From positions 744,001 to 808,000 of the forward strand of contig NZ_JACHIR010000001.1 in NCBI RefSeq assembly GCF_014203355.1: 64,000 nt of DNA. Reading direction: 5' to 3'. Numbering within the stretch: the stretch's first letter is position 1; every line of letters starts with the position of its first letter. This DNA comes from Kutzneria kofuensis (GTDB lineage: Bacteria > Actinomycetota > Actinomycetes > Mycobacteriales > Pseudonocardiaceae). The notes beneath the pieces are model-generated. The model was not told the origin of the DNA, did not search any database, and saw nothing but the letters and a program-made list of their open reading frames with translations. Positions 37,286 through 45,241 of the stretch are shown here, in pieces. The translations under genes were made by a program, and so were the position numbers.

Positions 37286-38061
37286 CACAGTCCTCCGAGC
37301 GCGCCACCAACGACTACGCCCACCTGGATCCGCTGCTCGCGGAGCTGGCCGAGTTGGCGGCCGACGACCCGCGGCGCGGTGAGCTGCGGGACCGCCTGGT
37401 GACCGAGTTCCTGCCGGTGGCCCAGCACATCGCGCGGCGCTTCGGGCAGCGCGGCGAGCCGCACGACGACCTCGTGCAGGTCGCCACCGTCGGCCTGATC
37501 AGCGCCATCGACCGCTTCGACCCGACGCGCGGCAGCGACTTCCTGTCGTTCGCCGTGCCCACGATCATGGGCGAGGTGCGCCGGCACTTCCGGGACACCA
37601 GTTGGTCCGTGCGGGTGCCGCGGCGGCTCAAGGAGCTGCACCTGGCCATCACCGGCGCGACCAACGAACTCTCCCAGCACCTCGGCCGCGCCCCCACCCC
37701 CAGTGAGCTCGCCTCACATCTGGGCATCAGCAAGGACGAGGTGTACGAGGGCCTCGAGGCCAGCAACGCCTACCGCAGCTCCTCGCTCGACGAGCTGCTC
37801 GTCGGCACCGACAAGTCCGTGTCCCTGGGCGACGCCCTCGGCGACGACGACCCGGAGCTGATGGGCGTCGAGAACCGCGAGGCCCTGCAGCCCCTGCTGC
37901 AGCAGCTGCCGGAGCGGGAACGCACCATCATCCTGCTGCGCTTCTTCGGCAACCTCACCCAGACCCAGATCGCCGACCGGATCGGCATCTCCCAGATGCA
38001 CGTGTCCCGCCTGCTGGCGCGAACCCTGGTGGAACTGCGCAAGGGACTGCTCAGCGAATAG
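37282..38061 (+). CDS. SigB/SigF-class alternative RNA polymerase sigma factor
   Basis: A 259-residue group 3 sigma factor. Region 2 contains LPVAQHIARRFGQRGEPHDD, VQVATVGLISAIDRFDPTRG, then FLSFAVPTIMGEVRRHFRD and WSVRVPRRLKEL. Region 3 is LGRAPTPSELASHLGISKDE. Region 4 is LPERERTIILLRFFGNLTQT, then ADRIGISQMHVSRLLARTL. This is the SigB/SigF/SpoIIAC group controlled by RsbW-type anti-sigma factors. It is the last gene of the ANTAR-STAS-RsbW cassette and overlaps rsbW by 4 bp. Matching promoters for the cassette and for whiB imply positive autoregulation. Its 3' end overlaps the convergent nucleoside hydrolase gene by 11 bp. Confidence 0.94.
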   Translation: MTQSSERATNDYAHLDPLLAELAELAADDPRRGELRDRLVTEFLPVAQHIARRFGQRGEPHDDLVQVATVGLISAIDRFDPTRGSDFLSFAVPTIMGEVRRHFRDTSWSVRVPRRLKELHLAITGATNELSQHLGRAPTPSELASHLGISKDEVYEGLEASNAYRSSSLDELLVGTDKSVSLGDALGDDDPELMGVENREALQPLLQQLPERERTIILLRFFGNLTQTQIADRIGISQMHVSRLLARTLVELRKGLLSE

Positions 38062-38950
38062 CGCCGATCATCAGGTCCCAGAAGCGGTCCACGTTCAATC
38101 CCGTCGCCACCAGCGCATTCGGCTTGCGGCCGGTGACCCGGTGCAGGTCGACGACGGTGGCGCCGCGGGTGTGGGTGCCGGTGAGCTCGATCTCGACGTT
38201 GACGGGGCGGGCCGAGATGACGGTGGGGTCGATGACGGCGGCGACGGCGACGGGGTCGTGCAGGGGCGGGGACTCGAAGCCGAAGTAGGCCCGGTAGGAG
38301 TCGGCGAAGAACGTCAGCAGCTGGTGGCAGATGCGGGCGAGCGGGGTGCCGAGGGCGGCGACGCGGTCGAGCACCTGGGGCGTGGCCAGGGCCTGGTGGG
38401 TGACGTCCAGGCCGCACATGGTGACGGGGACGCCGGAGCGGAAGACGATGTCGGCGGCCTCGGGGTCGGCGAGGATGTTGAACTCCGCCAACGGCGCCAT
38501 GTTGCCACGGCCGGTGGAGCCGCCCATGAGCACGATCCGGTCGACGTTGCCGACGTCGTTGCGCAGCAGGGTTGCCACGTTGGTCAGCGGTCCGGTGGCG
38601 ATGATGGTCGTCGGTTCGGTGAGAACGTCGGTGGCGAGCTGGAGGGCGCTGCGCGGGTCGACGTCGACGGTCGGCGGCGGGAAGTGGGGGCCGTCGAGGC
38701 CGGAGTCGCCGTGGATCTCCTCGGCGTACAGCGGAGCCTGCGCCAGCGGGCGGTCGAGGCCGGCGGCGATCGGCATGTCTAGGATGCCGGCGACGGTGCA
38801 CATCCGGCGGGCGTTGAGCGTGGTCTTGGCCAGCGTCTGGTTGCCGGCGACGGTGGTGATCGCCCGCAGGTCGAGGTTCCGTGCTGCCAGCAGGATCGCC
38901 AGCGCGTCGTCGTGCCCGGGGTCGCAGTCGAGGATCACCCGTGTCGTCAT
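38051..38950 (-). CDS. Inosine-uridine-type nucleoside hydrolase
   Basis: A 299-residue IUNH enzyme. The N-terminal calcium/ribose-binding motif is ILDCDPGHDDALAILLA, followed by TTVAGNQTLAKTTLNARR, IATGPLTNVATLL, IVLMGGSTGRGNMAPLAEFN (active-site Asn) and the C-terminal HDPVAVAAVIDP. It hydrolyses ribonucleosides to base plus ribose, in purine/pyrimidine salvage. It is monocistronic. Its tail overlaps the sigma factor gene by 11 bp, so the two transcripts are antisense at their ends. Confidence 0.92.
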   Translation of the reverse strand: MTTRVILDCDPGHDDALAILLAARNLDLRAITTVAGNQTLAKTTLNARRMCTVAGILDMPIAAGLDRPLAQAPLYAEEIHGDSGLDGPHFPPPTVDVDPRSALQLATDVLTEPTTIIATGPLTNVATLLRNDVGNVDRIVLMGGSTGRGNMAPLAEFNILADPEAADIVFRSGVPVTMCGLDVTHQALATPQVLDRVAALGTPLARICHQLLTFFADSYRAYFGFESPPLHDPVAVAAVIDPTVISARPVNVEIELTGTHTRGATVVDLHRVTGRKPNALVATGLNVDRFWDLMIGAIR

Positions 38951-39021
38951 GCCGCCATCGTGTCAGTCCCGCGCACGCCGCCGGCACTTCTTCGGCAGCA
39001 GCGTGAGCGAGGATCTTGGAT

Positions 39022-39825
39022 CTATCTCGCGGGCGTCGGGGTGATCTTGGGGACGAGTCGGTCCCAGACGCGGCTCGGCAGAATGTGGTGGACGCCGAGC
39101 ATGATCTGGGCGAGTCCGCCGACGCGGTAACACGGCCGCGGATGTTTGGCGGTGGCGGCGCGGTGGACCACACGCGCGACGTGTTCGGGGTGCAGGGCGA
39201 CTGGATTGCGGCTGAGTCGGTCGACGACCCGGGTGGTGAAGTCGGCGTATGGCCCGTCCGGTCGTCCGTGGCGGAAGGTGCGCCGTTCGGTCTCGGCGAA
39301 CGGTGTGTCGATGCCGCCTGGTTGGATCACGCTCACCCCGATGCCGAACGCCTTCAACTCCTGACGCAGCGCTGCGCTCATCGATTCCAGGCTGTGCTTG
39401 CTCATCGCGTACGCGCCCATACCGGGCATCGTGACCTGGCCCGCGACCGAGCTGATGTTCACGATCCTGCCGTATCCGCGTCGGCGCATGCCCGGTGCGA
39501 CGAGCTGCGTGACCCGTAGTGCTCCCAACACGTTCACGTCGAATTGCCGGCGCAGAGCGTCGAGGGGGAGCTCTTCCAGCGGCCCGCCCTGGGATGCGCC
39601 GGCGGCATTGACCACGACGTCGATGTCACCCTTGGTCGCGGTGAGCACATCCGACTCGGTGGTGACATCCAGGCGGACTGGCTGGCAGCCCATCGCGGCG
39701 AGCGCTTCACGGGCGGCGGGGTCGCGGTATCCGGCGATGACGATCGCCCCGTCCGTGCGGAACCGTTGGGCGACTGCGCGACCAACACCTCCACTTGCAC
39801 CTGTGATGAGTACGGTCCGTGCCAT
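39022..39825 (-). CDS. SDR-family oxidoreductase under MerR control
   Basis: A 267-residue classical SDR. Motifs: TVLITGASGGVGRAVAQRF, NAAGASQGG, catalytic Ser in RIVNISSVAG and the YxxxK pair in GAYAMSKHSLE, followed by VIQPGGIDTPF. It reduces or oxidises a small carbonyl/alcohol using NAD(P). ATG 39825 has a GGAGG site. It diverges from a MerR gene; its promoter has a 20-bp spacer containing a perfect dyad, the hallmark of MerR activation. This makes it an inducible enzyme. Confidence 0.9.
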   Translation of the reverse strand: MARTVLITGASGGVGRAVAQRFRTDGAIVIAGYRDPAAREALAAMGCQPVRLDVTTESDVLTATKGDIDVVVNAAGASQGGPLEELPLDALRRQFDVNVLGALRVTQLVAPGMRRRGYGRIVNISSVAGQVTMPGMGAYAMSKHSLESMSAALRQELKAFGIGVSVIQPGGIDTPFAETERRTFRHGRPDGPYADFTTRVVDRLSRNPVALHPEHVARVVHRAATAKHPRPCYRVGGLAQIMLGVHHILPSRVWDRLVPKITPTPAR

Positions 39826-39858
39826 GCGTTCCTCCACCGTCGGGTCGCTGTGCCGCGA

Positions 39859-39890
39859 ACGCTAAACTTTGGAGTGCGCTCCAATGTCAA
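39859..39890 (-). promoter_or_regulatory. MerR-activated promoter with 20-bp spacer
   Basis: On the minus strand TTGACA (39890-39885), 20 bp, TAGCGT (39864-39859). The spacer contains the dyad TTGGAG-TGCG-CTCCAA (39869-39884). An overlong spacer carrying a TTGGAG-type dyad is the classical MerR arrangement. The -35 overlaps the upstream alternative start of the divergent merR gene. Confidence 0.88.
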
Positions 39891-39901
39891 GGCGGTCGAT
39901 C

Positions 39902-40288
39902 ATGCTGGTTCACGAGGTCGCGGCACTGCTCGGAGTGAGTACCGACACCGTGCGCTATTACGAGCGTGAGGGGCTGCTGGATGATCGCCACGTCGCGCGG
40001 CGGCCGAACGGATACCGCGACTTTGACGACGCGGCGGTTGAGCGGCTGCGGCTGCTGCTGCAGGCGCGACGTTCGGGGATGTCCATCGCCGACGTCAAAG
40101 CGCTGGCGGCCACGTTCGACGATGGCACACTGACTGTCGATCGCCAGTTGGAGTTCCTGCGGGAGAAGTTGGCCGACCTCGACCGCCAAGCCGAGAAACT
40201 CGACGCGACCCGGACCACGATCGCGGCCAAGATCGCCGACCTCGAGTCGCGACTCAAGCCGGCCACCCGACACGAGCGGTCCAGTTGA
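39902..40288 (+). CDS. MerR-family transcriptional regulator
   Basis: A 128-residue MerR protein. The winged helix is VHEVAALLGVSTDTVRYYER, then EGLLDDRHVARRPNGYRDFD. The coiled-coil dimerisation helix covers about residues 75-115. No C-terminal Cys cluster is present, so it is not a metal sensor of the MerR/CueR kind. ATG 39902 has AAGG upstream; an in-frame ATG at 39884 falls inside the operator and is less likely. It should activate the divergent SDR gene by untwisting the 20-bp spacer. Confidence 0.87.
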   Translation: MLVHEVAALLGVSTDTVRYYEREGLLDDRHVARRPNGYRDFDDAAVERLRLLLQARRSGMSIADVKALAATFDDGTLTVDRQLEFLREKLADLDRQAEKLDATRTTIAAKIADLESRLKPATRHERSS

Positions 40289-40790
40289 CGACTGTGGCCG
40301 GGGTTCATGTCGGCCGACTGATCGACCATGCGAACCCGCACTCGGACCTGCGGGTCTAGGTCTGTCTCACTCCGATGTCACCCAAGATCGCTCTCGATTT
40401 CGCGGCACTTCTTCGGCTGGAGCCTGAACGACGACGCCGTCGACTTGGCTGGCCGAGCGCCGAGCCGGAATCGGACGGCGCTGCGCGTACGGCAGGCACC
40501 CGCTCCCAGCGCCGACAACTTCACATGTCGCCCTCGTTCGCCGTGTGGTGGAGCAGGACCAGGGCGGCCGCGACGATGTTGCCGATGCGCCACGGGCAGC
40601 CACGGAAGCCGAGGCATCAACCTCGCTGCACCATGACAGCTAATCTGTCCGCTCATTGGCGACCGGGTCTTGCAGGACTGATCATCGGCAGGGGCCATGT
40701 CGCTGGCGTGGGGACGCCATGGTGGCGTGGGGACGCCATTCTGAGTGGAAGCGGCCCCGTCCGGCCGCTCACCGCGCCATGGTTGGTGCC
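40289..40790. other. 502-bp degraded region upstream of the ankyrin gene
   Basis: No intact gene. It contains a minus-strand transposase-tail relic (see 40524-40598). The nearby short repeat TGGCGTGGGGACGCCAT, partly duplicated at about 40705-40740, may be a small direct repeat before the ankyrin gene. The rest shows nothing I can assign. Confidence 0.45.
40524..40598 (-). pseudogene. Degenerate transposase C-terminus, copy 1
   Basis: The minus frame reads CPWRIGNIVAAALVLLH and eight more residues to a stop. Thirteen of those first 17 positions match the relic at 42155-42226, which has nearly the same distance to its stop. The pattern IVxAALVLLHxE resembles the C-terminal helix of DDE_Tnp_4/IS5-like transposases. 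Only a few residues in front of this helix are preserved before an in-frame stop. Family is tentative. Confidence 0.4.
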
Positions 40791-41852
40791 ATGACCGACT
40801 ATGAGGGCTGGGGCTTCGGTTGGCACGGTTGGACAGATCTCGACAAGGTGCGGGCGCGGCTGGAGGAGGGTGCGGACCCGAACGCCGGCGGCTGGCCGTT
40901 CGGGCCGCCGCTGCATGTGGCGGCCCAAGACGGCTCGGCAGAGGTTGTGGCCGAGCTCGCGCGGCGGGTGGACGATGTGGACGCGATGGTGCACGGGCAT
41001 ACGGCGCTGTGGCGGGCGGTGGCCGCGAAGCGGCCGGACAACGCCCGCGTCCTGGTGGCCGCGGGCGCGGACCCGTGGCGGGACATGATGTCGGGCTGGT
41101 CGCCGGGGCGGCTGAGCCTCGCCGGCCCCACGCCGGAGCTGTTCGGCTCGAACGAGTCGCTCACCCAGGAGGAGGCCGCCGTGGTGCAGCAGAGCCGGCA
41201 ACTGATCGCTGCGGTCGGCGGCTCGTGCCTCGAGGGGCTCGGCATCGCCTGTGTCGCGGGCGTCGACGTCGCTGAGGCGGTGCGCAGACTCGACGCCGAG
41301 ATCGTCAACGGCGACTACGAGCAGATGATGTGGGCGGAGGACCCGAACGGCCCCGACACGATCCTGACCATGTGGGTCACCGGCGTGCCCGGCGGGTGCG
41401 TGCTCGCACAGCCCTGGGGGTACGGGCCAGAAATGTCGCGTGTGACGACGGCGTTGTCGGCGGGCACGACGTGTTACGGCATGTATGCCAACCCCAAGAG
41501 TGGCCATCAGGGCAGCATCACCCGCGACGGTGAGGTCGTCGCCCACGACCTGCACCCCGGCGGCGAGCCCAACGAGGAGGGTGACGTGCTGCTGACCTAC
41601 CTGTACCAGGACCAGGCGCTCGCGTACTGCTTCGCGTACGTAGGGCTGCAGCCTGCCGACAGGCGCGCGATCAGCGGCCCGCCAGACGCCTGGATCCGTC
41701 TTCCCGAACGCTACTACCCTCACCCGGGCGGCGACCGCGCGCAGGACCAGGCCATTCGCGAGTGGGCCCGCAGCCAGGGGGAGAAGATCTCCGACCGCGG
41801 CCGCATCCCGGCCGAGCTGGTGGCCAAGTTCCAGGCTCCCCACGGCAGTTGA
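40791..41852 (+). CDS. Ankyrin-repeat protein with C-terminal domain of unknown function
   Basis: A 353-residue protein. Residues about 1-110 contain two to three ankyrin-like repeats (GADPNAGGWPFGPPLHVAAQ, DGSAEVVAELARRVDDVDAM, GHTALWRAVAAKRPDNARVL, then VAAGADP). Residues about 140-353 form a separate domain with many Trp, Tyr and Gly residues, resembling actinobacterial DUF6461-like sensor/immunity-type domains. No signal peptide or membrane helix is present. It lies between transposase relics and away from any operon. ATG 40791 is chosen; ATG 40779 is an alternative. A role in protein-protein interaction is all that can be said. Confidence 0.72.
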   Translation: MTDYEGWGFGWHGWTDLDKVRARLEEGADPNAGGWPFGPPLHVAAQDGSAEVVAELARRVDDVDAMVHGHTALWRAVAAKRPDNARVLVAAGADPWRDMMSGWSPGRLSLAGPTPELFGSNESLTQEEAAVVQQSRQLIAAVGGSCLEGLGIACVAGVDVAEAVRRLDAEIVNGDYEQMMWAEDPNGPDTILTMWVTGVPGGCVLAQPWGYGPEMSRVTTALSAGTTCYGMYANPKSGHQGSITRDGEVVAHDLHPGGEPNEEGDVLLTYLYQDQALAYCFAYVGLQPADRRAISGPPDAWIRLPERYYPHPGGDRAQDQAIREWARSQGEKISDRGRIPAELVAKFQAPHGS

Positions 41853-41926
41853 CCGACGTGCATGTACTACATTTCGAGATCTTGAACCGGGTCGGCTGAC
41901 CGTGCGTATCCCGTGCCACGGTCGAG

Positions 41927-42080
41927 GTCGTTACTGCTCAGGACATCGCCGGCTGGGACGCTGACCTCCACAGCCTTACCGAGGGCTTGGGATGGATGTT
42001 CAACCGCCCGCAGCCGAAGGTGACGTCAGCGCTAATGGTGCGGGCGTTGCTGGCCGATGTTCCAAAAAGAACTCCCGGGA
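41927..42080 (+). pseudogene. IS701-family transposase N-terminal relic
   Basis: The plus frame reads VVTAQDIAGWDADLHSLTEG, then LGWMFNRPQPKVTSALMVRA, then LLADVPK. This matches the N-terminal domain of IS701-type transposases (TxxDxxxWxxxLxxLxxxxxxxFxRxEPRxxxxxxxxGLLADVPRKN). A run of five A at 42064-42068 marks a frameshift: after it, the expected KKNS continues in another frame, then stops occur. There is no start codon in register and no catalytic domain. Confidence 0.65.
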
Positions 42081-42154
42081 AACGCCCGGATGAGCCTGGC
42101 GGGGGACCTCTGACTGAAGCTTTCCGCGTAACAGTTCGTCGCTATGTGTGATCA

Positions 42155-42226
42155 TGTTGTGCGACTGTGCTCGACGTGGAGGATGACCAGCGCTGCTGCG
42201 GCGATGACGCCGATCTTCCATGGGCA
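42155..42226 (-). pseudogene. Degenerate transposase C-terminus, copy 2
   Basis: The minus frame reads CPWKIGVIAAAALVILH, then VEHSRTT and stop. It is homologous to copy 1 at 40524-40598 and in the same orientation. A further ~35 in-frame residues precede it (RIPGQTLELAAQDQLQ). The pair flanks the ankyrin-repeat gene. Confidence 0.4.
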
Positions 42227-42628
42227 CAGGCTGACGTGCGCAGCGCCTTGAAGCTGGTCTTGAGCAGCGAGTTCCAATGTCTGCCCTGGGATGCGGACAT
42301 GGACCAACGTCGCAGGGCCGTGTGGTGCAGTCGGCATGGTGCCCCGTTCAGGTGAGCCGCCGGACCGTTCCAGAGCTACACCCCAGGGCGAATCTGCTGC
42401 TCGAGCGACAGCGGCGAGTCGCCGGTTCCACTCGAACGGCGCAGCAGGTGCCAGAACATGATCAACCTCAATGATCTTGGCCCCAGTGCCAGGCAGGGGC
42501 CAAGATCATTGAGAAAGGGGCATCGAGATCGAGACTCCACAACGCCGGCCGTTCGGTCCGATACCCGTCGGGAAGCCGCATCGGGCCAGTGAAACCGGCG
42601 TTTCCGGCGGCGTCCGCCGATTAACCCT
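42227..42628. repeat. Non-coding stretch with an 18-bp perfect inverted repeat
   Basis: CTCAATGATCTTGGCCCC (42467-42484) and its exact complement (42496-42513) enclose an 11-nt loop. The stem is A/T-richer than the surroundings and is followed by GAAAGG. It could be a terminator for the convergent AraC gene, or a miniature mobile-element or IS end, since it lies in relic-rich DNA. Nothing else in this stretch is assignable. Confidence 0.6.
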
Positions 42629-43516
42629 TCAGGGCAGTTGCGGCAGCCCGAACGCGCCGGAGTCGGCGCGCAGCCGGGCGGCGTCCTGGCCGGGCGGGGC
42701 GCCGAACAGCTCCCGGTACTCGCGGCTGAACTGCGTCGGGCTGTCGTAGCCGACGAGATGCCCGATGCCGGCGACGTCGCCGGGGCGGGCGACGAGCAGC
42801 GACCGCGCCTCCTGCAGCCGGATGATCTTGCGGAACTGGATCGGGCTCATCGTCGTGACCGACCGGAAGTGCCGGTGGAACGCGGACTCGCTCATGCCGG
42901 CCAGCCGGGCCAGGTCGGCGACCCGGATCGGCTCGGCGTAGTTCTCCCTTATCCACCGGATCGCCCGTCCGACCAGGGAGAGCCCGCTGTCGGCGAGGCC
43001 GATCTGGCGGACCAGCGGCCCGTGCGGGCCGGTCAGCAGCCGCCACAGGATCTCCTGCTCGTACAGCGGCGCGAGCACCCGCGCGTCGGCCGGGTGGTCG
43101 AGCAGCCGCAGCATGCGCAGCACGGCGTCGAGCAGTTCGGGCTCCGCCCGGCCGGTCGCGATCGCCGGCGCGGGCCGCCGGTCGGTGGGCGCGGCGAGCA
43201 GCAGCGGGGCGATCACGGCCGGACGTAGCGCCAACCCCATGCCCAGGGCCGGCGCTTCCTTGCTGACGTCGAAGAAGTGGCCGCTCAGCGGCACCTCGGC
43301 GCTGACCACCAGGCAGTCGCCGGCGCGGTACTCGTGCACCTGGTCGCCGAGCAGCAGGCGCTTGCCTCCCTGCGCCAGCACGACGAGCATGGGCTCGGTC
43401 AGCGAGTGATGCTCCTCGGTGCTGTCCACACTGGACACCCGCAGCCCGTCGATGCGGGTTTCCATGCCCGGCCGGGCATGCCGCGCGATCAGGTCCCGGA
43501 TCTCGTCAAGCGCCAT
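42629..43516 (-). CDS. AraC-family transcriptional regulator
   Basis: A 295-residue regulator. An AraC_N-type cupin domain covers about residues 1-170 (EPMLVVLAQGGKRLLLGDQV, YRAGDCLVVSAEVPLSG). A C-terminal double helix-turn-helix follows (IRVADLARLAGMSESAFHRH, FRSVTTMSPIQFRKIIRLQE, DVAGIGHLVGYDSPTQFSRE, then YRELFG). The cupin should bind a small ligand. It is divergent from an aldo/keto reductase gene across 153 bp, the standard layout for AraC-controlled reductases. Start ATG 43516 follows family alignment. Confidence 0.9.
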   Translation of the reverse strand: MALDEIRDLIARHARPGMETRIDGLRVSSVDSTEEHHSLTEPMLVVLAQGGKRLLLGDQVHEYRAGDCLVVSAEVPLSGHFFDVSKEAPALGMGLALRPAVIAPLLLAAPTDRRPAPAIATGRAEPELLDAVLRMLRLLDHPADARVLAPLYEQEILWRLLTGPHGPLVRQIGLADSGLSLVGRAIRWIRENYAEPIRVADLARLAGMSESAFHRHFRSVTTMSPIQFRKIIRLQEARSLLVARPGDVAGIGHLVGYDSPTQFSREYRELFGAPPGQDAARLRADSGAFGLPQLP

Positions 43517-43669
43517 GCCACCATGACAGCACCCCGGAGCACCGGCGGCAATCCGATCGGGGCGAAATCGGCAGGATCGTGCAAGAGCCGGGGCGGATCG
43601 GTCTACCGGCCCGCGGCCCCCGCGCGCTGAGATGGAACGGACACGAAACCGATCCATCGGGAGCCGATC

Positions 43670-44752
43670 ATGCCGCTCGACCACTACGTCACCCTCGGCC
43701 GCTCCGGGCTGCGGGTCAGCCCGTTCGCCCTCGGCGCGATGACCTTCGGCACCGACCCCGGCTCGTCCGGCTGCGACGTCGACGAGTCCGAGAAGATCAT
43801 GTCGACCTATCTCGACCGGGGCGGGAACTTCATCGACACCGCCAACTTCTACAGCAACGGGCACTCCGAGAAGATCGTCGGCGACTTCTTCGCCGCCCGC
43901 CCCGGCCGGCGCCAGCACGTCGTGCTGGCGTCCAAGTTCTTCGGCAACATGTGGCCCGGCGACCCCAACGGCGGCGGCGCCGGCCGGGCGTCGATCATCG
44001 CCCAGCTGCACGAGAGCCTGCGCCGGCTGAACACCGACTACCTCGACCTGTACTGGCTGCACAACTGGGACCGGCACACGCCGATCGAGGAGACCATGCG
44101 CACGCTGGACGACCTCGTGACCGCCGGCAAGATCCGGTACGTCGGCTTCTCCAACACCCCCGCGTGGGTCACCGCCCAGGCCCAGACCCTGGCGCTGCTG
44201 CGGGGCTGGTCGCCGATCATCGCGCTGCAGGTCGAGTACTCGCTGCTCGCCCGTACCGTCGAGGGTGAGCTCGCGCCGCTCGCGCTGGACCAGGGCATGG
44301 CCCTGACGCCGTGGAGTCCCCTGAAGAACGGGTTCCTGTCCGGCAAGTACCGCCGCGGCGCCATGGTCGCCGACTCCGAGCGCGTCGCTTACGTCGGTGG
44401 CCCCACCGAGGAGGAGTTCGACGTCATCGAGGCCGTCGCCGCCGTCGCCCAGGACCTCGGCACCACCCCCGCCGCCGTGTCCCTGGCCTGGCTTCGGGCG
44501 CGTCAGGGCACCGTCGTGCCCATCGTCGGCGCTCGGCGGCTCGAGCACCTCACCGACAACCTCGCCGGCATCGACGTCGTTCTGTCGCCCTCGCAGCTCC
44601 GTGCCCTGGACGAGGTTTCCACCCCGGTGCTGAACTACCCGGCCCCCATGCACGGCGCCCAGCGGGACATGCTCCAGTTCGCCGGAACCACCGTGGACGG
44701 TGTCGAGTCCACCGTGTACCCGCCGCTACTGGCCAGCGATGTCCGCTACTGA
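43670..44752 (+). CDS. Aldo/keto reductase
   Basis: A 360-residue NADPH-dependent AKR with the catalytic tetrad in place: Asp in FIDTANFY, Tyr in the same segment, Lys in VLASKFF and His in LYWLHNWD. The cofactor segment is GMALTPWSPLKNGFLSGKYR, and VPIVGARRLEHLTDNL is near the end. It reduces aldehydes or ketones in the cytosol. GGGAGCC precedes the ATG. Likely activated by the divergent AraC protein. A very strong hairpin lies 19 bp past its stop. Confidence 0.92.
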   Translation: MPLDHYVTLGRSGLRVSPFALGAMTFGTDPGSSGCDVDESEKIMSTYLDRGGNFIDTANFYSNGHSEKIVGDFFAARPGRRQHVVLASKFFGNMWPGDPNGGGAGRASIIAQLHESLRRLNTDYLDLYWLHNWDRHTPIEETMRTLDDLVTAGKIRYVGFSNTPAWVTAQAQTLALLRGWSPIIALQVEYSLLARTVEGELAPLALDQGMALTPWSPLKNGFLSGKYRRGAMVADSERVAYVGGPTEEEFDVIEAVAAVAQDLGTTPAAVSLAWLRARQGTVVPIVGARRLEHLTDNLAGIDVVLSPSQLRALDEVSTPVLNYPAPMHGAQRDMLQFAGTTVDGVESTVYPPLLASDVRY

Positions 44753-44771
44753 CCGGCGCGACCACCAGAAG

Positions 44772-44809
44772 GAGCGGTCCGGGAACGCGTCCGCGTTCCC
44801 GGACCGCTC
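44772..44809. terminator. Perfect 17-bp hairpin between convergent genes
   Basis: GAGCGGTCCGGGAACGC (44772-44788) and its exact complement (44793-44809) enclose the 4-nt loop GTCC. It separates the aldo/keto reductase and I36-like genes, so it should stop transcription from both sides. Confidence 0.9.
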
Positions 44810-44821
44810 ACCACAACGTGG

Positions 44822-45214
44822 TCAGCACTCGGACTTGACCGAGAGGATGGGATGCTTGAGCGCGAGATGCCTCAGCTTGATGTCTTTGATCTTGCCACCG
44901 AACGCCAGGACGGCTTCCTCCCCCTCGAAGTTCTTCTTCTCGTACAAGTGAGCCTTGCATGAGTTGTTATGGACGAGCGACTCGACATGGTCCCGGAAAA
45001 TGTGACGATCAGCCTCGTCGGTCATGTCCGGGTCGGTCACCTTGACCTTGCTCATCTCGCCGTAGAACTGTTCTTCCTCGTACGCACACAGGTAGTCGCT
45101 GGGACATGGTTCATCTTTCAGCCCCGGGCTCGCCATGGCCTGGCCACCACTGATCGCGACAAGACCGGCAGCGAGAGCGCAAGCCGCGAACACGGCGCCG
45201 ATCAACGAACACAA
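44822..45214 (-). CDS. Small secreted protein, peptidase-inhibitor I36-like
   Basis: A protein of up to 130 residues. A hydrophobic N-terminal export signal (IGAVFAACALAAGLVAISGG, AMASP) is followed by a compact domain with four Cys (EPCPSDYLCAYEEEQFYGEM, NNSCKAHLYE, SVKSEC). CPxxYxCxYxxxxFxG is the opening of the beta/gamma-crystallin-like I36 inhibitor family from Streptomyces. Only weak starts exist: TTG 45214 lacks a ribosome-binding site and other internal starts are possible, so the N-terminus is uncertain. It begins 27 bp after the recD2 stop on the same strand. A protease-inhibitor role is inferred from the family only. Confidence 0.68.
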   Translation of the reverse strand: MCSLIGAVFAACALAAGLVAISGGQAMASPGLKDEPCPSDYLCAYEEEQFYGEMSKVKVTDPDMTDEADRHIFRDHVESLVHNNSCKAHLYEKKNFEGEEAVLAFGGKIKDIKLRHLALKHPILSVKSEC

Positions 45215-45241
45215 GAGGCCAGGCGGATGGCCGACAGCGGG

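Noticed and set aside
38982-40417. The 15-mer CGGCACTTCTTCGGC at 38982-38996 and 40403-40417
   Set aside because: The match does not extend on either side. Exact 15-mers in this base composition can recur by chance in 64 kb.
40656-40790. Extended N-terminus for the ankyrin protein
   Set aside because: The upstream in-frame part reads through repetitive, relic-like DNA (repeated GGCGTGGGGACGCCAT) and has no ankyrin character; ATG 40791 fits better.
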